Positions 61,327-64,000 of a stretch of 64,000 bases of DNA are shown in pieces. Made by a program: the position numbers and the translations under genes. Location: positions 744,001 through 808,000 of the forward strand of contig NZ_JACHGF010000001.1 in assembly GCF_014202275.1 (NCBI RefSeq). The letters run 5' to 3'. The notes under the pieces are model-generated. The model did not search any database. It was given only the letters and a program-made list of their open reading frames with translations, and had not been told where the DNA came from. Position 1 is the first letter of the stretch, and every line of letters starts with the position of its first letter. The stretch is from Rhabdobacter roseus (GTDB lineage Bacteria > Bacteroidota > Bacteroidia > Cytophagales > Spirosomataceae).

Positions 61327-62073
61327 ATGGTACCTGTAAGTGTTGTGATTATTACGTTCAACGAAGCCCATATTTTGGCTAAAACGTTGCAATCGGTAAG
61401 CTGGGCAAGCGAAATTATAATAGTGGACTCAGGAAGTACCGACGGTACCGTGGAGGTGGCGCGGGCGCACGGCGCACGGGTACTACACCGGGCTTTCGAC
61501 GGCTACGGCGCGCAGAAGCACTTTGCGGTGCAGCAGGCCACCCACGACTGGATCTTGTCATTGGATGCCGACGAGCTGGTTTCGGAGGAGCTGGGGCGGG
61601 AGATCCGGGAGCTACTGCGTACTGAGCCGCCACACCGGGGCTACCGCTTCCCGATTTCGCTCGTCTTTATGGGGCGAATGCTGCGCTATTCGGGCGAATA
61701 CAACAAAAAATTCCTGCGGCTCTTTGATCGCCGGGCCGGCAACTTCACCACCGACCAGGTACACGAGCGGATTCAGCTACAGGGTACCATAGGTACTTTG
61801 CAGCAGCGGGTGTACCACTACAGCTACGAAAATTTGTCGGACTTCCTGGAAAAACAAAACCGGTACAGCTCGCTTTCGGCCCAAAAGCTCCTTCTTAAGG
61901 GCAAAAAAGCCTCGGCTCTGAAAACGGTGCTGCGTTTTCCGCTTACATTTCTGCGCATTTATGTACTGCGCTTTGGGGTACTTGATGGCTACCCCGGCTT
62001 CATGTGGGCCATGGTGATGGCCGCTTTCACTACTACCAAGTACGCCAAGCTACGCGAAATTGCGCTTTCCTGA
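61327..62073 (+). CDS. Family-2 glycosyltransferase
   Basis: The 248-residue protein has the GT-A fold: VPVSVVIITFNEAHILAKTL, IIIVDSGSTDGTVEVARAHG (nucleotide binding) and ILSLDADELVSEEL (DxD motif for divalent metal). It resembles the WaaE/KdtX-type glycosyltransferases of lipopolysaccharide core synthesis, with the typical DQVHERIQLQ and YSYENLSDFLEKQNRY segments. It acts at the inner face of the inner membrane. It is followed by a polysaccharide deacetylase gene 33 bp downstream, and both may be involved in envelope glycans. Confidence 0.9.
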   Translation: MVPVSVVIITFNEAHILAKTLQSVSWASEIIIVDSGSTDGTVEVARAHGARVLHRAFDGYGAQKHFAVQQATHDWILSLDADELVSEELGREIRELLRTEPPHRGYRFPISLVFMGRMLRYSGEYNKKFLRLFDRRAGNFTTDQVHERIQLQGTIGTLQQRVYHYSYENLSDFLEKQNRYSSLSAQKLLLKGKKASALKTVLRFPLTFLRIYVLRFGVLDGYPGFMWAMVMAAFTTTKYAKLREIALS

Positions 62074-62106
62074 ACTCCCAAAGTACCTACTAACGACGAG
62101 CCCGGT

Positions 62107-62832
62107 TTGAATAGCAAAGCGAGGGTGCGGGTGCTGATGTACCACAAAGTAAGTGTGCAACAGCCCGACTACCTCACCGTCACCACTGAGCAGCTACGCG
62201 CCCAGCTGGCACATTTGCGGCAGCAGCAGTACGAGTTTATTACGGTACAGCAATGGCTCGACGCCTGGCAAGGTACCTCATCGCTTCCCCCAAAGCCCGT
62301 GCTCCTTACCTTCGACGACGCCTACCAAACTACCCTTACGCTGGCCGCGCCGATACTGCAAGAATTTGGCGCCAAGGCCACCATCTTTGTGCCTACGGCC
62401 TACGTAGGCCAGCATTCGGACTGGGACCAGGAGGCGGCCGCGCCGCTGCTGTCGGTAGAAGCCTTGCGCGGGCTCGACCCCGGTGCCTTTGAACTGGGCC
62501 TACACTCGCATCATCACCAAAACTATAAGTACCTCCCGGCGGAAGAGATGGCGGCGGATCTGGCCGCCTGCCTGCGTTTTTTTGAAACGCACCAACTACC
62601 TTTTGTGCGCGCCCTGGCTTATCCCTACGGTGGGCGGCCTAAAGGTACCTTGGCGCGCGAAGCCATGCGGCGGCTGTTTCGGGAGAAAGGCATTGCGGCG
62701 GCTTTTCGGATTGGCAACCGCCTCAACCGCGCAGTACCTCCCGACCCCTACGAACTCAACCGGATCGACGTGCGGGGTACGGACTCCCCGGCGGCCTTTG
62801 CCCGGAAAGTACGCTGGGGGAAGTGGTTCTGA
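62107..62832 (+). CDS. Polysaccharide deacetylase-family protein
   Basis: The start is TTG (62107). The 241-residue protein has the NodB-type fold: RVLMYHKVSVQQPDYLTVTT, VLLTFDDAYQTTLTLAAPIL (TFDDAY, motif 1 Asp pair), ATIFVPTAYVGQHSDW and ELGLHSHHHQNYKYLPAEEM (motif 2 HSxxH) and RALAYPYGG (motif 3). The metal-binding Asp and His residues are present, so it is likely active in removing N- or O-acetyl groups from a polysaccharide. Target unknown; the glycosyltransferase upstream suggests an envelope glycan. Confidence 0.88.
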   Translation: MNSKARVRVLMYHKVSVQQPDYLTVTTEQLRAQLAHLRQQQYEFITVQQWLDAWQGTSSLPPKPVLLTFDDAYQTTLTLAAPILQEFGAKATIFVPTAYVGQHSDWDQEAAAPLLSVEALRGLDPGAFELGLHSHHHQNYKYLPAEEMAADLAACLRFFETHQLPFVRALAYPYGGRPKGTLAREAMRRLFREKGIAAAFRIGNRLNRAVPPDPYELNRIDVRGTDSPAAFARKVRWGKWF

Positions 62833-62986
62833 ATCCTGGAATTCCTTTGGCTCAATTCCTCTTTTCTTTTAAAAAAACATTTTGCAAAATTTGCCACCCG
62901 TTTGGCTCGTTAGTAGGCTATTCCCTCCGCTGTGCCTAGTGCATTCGAACAGTACGCATGAGTATGATTGATTTTTGTCCGCTTCC

Positions 62987-63736
62987 ATGTACCGACACCG
63001 TATTCGTTTTGTGAGCCTTACTATGCTTGTTGCTGCTTTGGGGCAGGTACTTCTTTCGGGCGGCGCTCTGGCCCAGGCGGCTGACTCGGCGGCGGTGGTG
63101 CGGGCCACCTGGCCCGTGAGCCTCGACAGCCGTACTTCGTTCATCGACAAGCGCCTGGTGAATGTCTGGGGCGCTAATATTGGTTATAGCTGGGGCAAGC
63201 GGCGGCACAAAGTGACGCTGGGGTACTATTGGCTGGGGTACCAGGCCTCGCGGCGGCTCATCGAATGGGAAAAAGACCAAGCGCTACGCTTTCATCCCAA
63301 CTACTATACCCAAACCGACCTCTACTACGTAAGTCCGGTTTACTGGTACAATTTTGTCAATAACGACCGCTGGCGGCTAAGTGCGCCCGTGGGTGTGGGG
63401 TACGGACGGGCGCGGGCGCTGCGGCGTGAGTTACTAACCGAGGCCGAGGAGCCGCAGTTTGTGCAGCGGTACGGGTTTGTGCCTATTCACGTGGGCGGCT
63501 ACGGCGAATGGAAAGCAACCCGCTGGGCGGGTATCAGCGCGCAGGTAGGCTACCGCTGGGCGCTCAACGGCCGCCGCCTTACCGACAACTTCAACGGCAT
63601 GTACTACAGCGTGGGGTACTCGGTTTACACGGCTTTTTTTCGCGACTGGCACGCTTTCCTGTTCAAGAAGCAACGTTTGCGGTCGCCGTTCTGGCCCCGG
63701 CGTACTAAAAAAGCCGCCGAACCGGCTACGCCTTAG
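62987..63736 (+). CDS. Outer-membrane beta-barrel protein of unknown function
   Basis: The ATG at 62987 (MYRHRIRFVSLTMLVAALGQ) is preferred over an in-frame TTG at 62975. A signal peptide ends near ALAQA. The mature protein alternates aromatic and polar residues (VNVWGANIGYSWGKRRHKVT, LGYYWLGYQASRRL, YYVSPVYWYNFVNNDRWRLS), the look of a small outer-membrane beta-barrel, ending with a basic tail. I recognise no named family. A paralogue lies 60 bp downstream. Confidence 0.65.
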   Translation: MYRHRIRFVSLTMLVAALGQVLLSGGALAQAADSAAVVRATWPVSLDSRTSFIDKRLVNVWGANIGYSWGKRRHKVTLGYYWLGYQASRRLIEWEKDQALRFHPNYYTQTDLYYVSPVYWYNFVNNDRWRLSAPVGVGYGRARALRRELLTEAEEPQFVQRYGFVPIHVGGYGEWKATRWAGISAQVGYRWALNGRRLTDNFNGMYYSVGYSVYTAFFRDWHAFLFKKQRLRSPFWPRRTKKAAEPATP

Positions 63737-63795
63737 CGTTGGGAAAGTACCTCCCTAAACATTTGAGGGCTCTCCAGTGTTTGGTTACAACACCT

Positions 63796-64000
63796 ATGAA
63801 AACATTCCCCCTTTTGGTTCTGCTGCTTTTTCTGCTGCCCTTCTTCAGCGGAAAGCATAGCCATGCCTGCGCACAGGATTCGCTGAGCCAGTGGAAAATT
63901 CACCTCGACCGCCGCGCCTCGTTTCTGGGAGGAAATAAGCTAAACCTCTGGGGAGGTAGCATAGGCCGTACCTGGGGTCCCATGCAGCACGAACTGACGC
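63796..64000 (+). CDS. Paralogous outer-membrane protein, N-terminal part
   Basis: Partial gene, cut by the right edge after 68 codons. The signal peptide MKTFPLLVLLLFLLPFFSGK ends near HACAQ. The mature start, LDRRASFLGGNKLNLWGGSI followed by GRTWGPMQHELT, parallels LDSRTSFIDKRLVNVWGANI in the preceding protein. The two are therefore tandem paralogues, probably in one operon. Confidence 0.7.
   Translation, partial: MKTFPLLVLLLFLLPFFSGKHSHACAQDSLSQWKIHLDRRASFLGGNKLNLWGGSIGRTWGPMQHELT

Noticed and set aside
1-64000. tRNA genes, CRISPR arrays and complete mobile elements
   Set aside because: I looked for TpsiC-loop-like and repeat-spacer patterns and transposase motifs by eye and found none; a dedicated search could still reveal short elements.

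Overview
The window is chromosomal DNA of a gliding-type Bacteroidetes, most likely order Cytophagales (a Spirosomataceae-like organism; the family is inference). The evidence is a SusC/SusD pair, the type IX secretion (T9SS) translocon SprA, GldF, a protein with a T9SS C-terminal sorting domain, DUF4199 proteins, Bacteroidetes-type -7 elements (TAnnTTTG) and several TTG/GTG starts. Most of the DNA is GC-rich. The tetramer GTAC, usually as GGTACC, GGTACTT or AAGTACC, recurs far more often than expected in coding and non-coding DNA alike.

Layout. 1-2616: the start of a POT-family peptide transporter, an M23 peptidase and a carboxypeptidase-regulatory-like secreted protein. 2687-4858: a lasso-peptide-type asparagine-synthetase-like cyclase followed directly by a 43-codon gene with a textbook lasso leader. 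The pair ends at a 52-bp perfect palindrome, and no leader peptidase or recognition-element (B) gene lies nearby. 4951-10801 (minus strand): a curli-type functional amyloid operon with three curlin-repeat proteins, CsgE, CsgF, a CsgG pore fused to a beta-barrel, and a terminal propeller lipoprotein. A divergent sigma factor lies at 11377. 11984-17612: photolyase, CBS protein, a tiny lysine-rich protein, a large metzincin-type protease and a secreted unknown.

17874-29388: a polysaccharide utilisation locus (SusC, SusD, LamG lipoprotein, two GH144 glucanases) probably for beta-1,2-glucan, with a convergent propeller/Y_Y_Y/LuxR-type regulator. 29634-37330: porin-like protein, malate dehydrogenase, YkvA-like protein, TatA, GatA-like amidase, a LysM lytic transglycosylase and RuvA. 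37464-48443: SprA, GcvH, a degenerate dihydroorotase, two DUF4199 membrane proteins and GldF.

48449-61104: a Tat-type Gfo/Idh/MocA oxidoreductase, an ECF sigma/anti-sigma pair, a T9SS-exported SGNH esterase-like protein, and an operon with a Gfo/Idh/MocA lipoprotein, a DUF1501 protein and a DUF1549/LamG/DUF1553 cytochrome-like protein of the kind common in Planctomycetes; then an aldo/keto reductase. 61327-64000: glycosyltransferase, polysaccharide deacetylase and two tandem related outer-membrane proteins, the second cut by the window end.

The most unusual element is the minimal lasso peptide locus: a cyclase and precursor alone, in a segment whose base composition changes abruptly inside the cyclase gene. 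No tRNA, rRNA, CRISPR array or intact insertion sequence was recognised.
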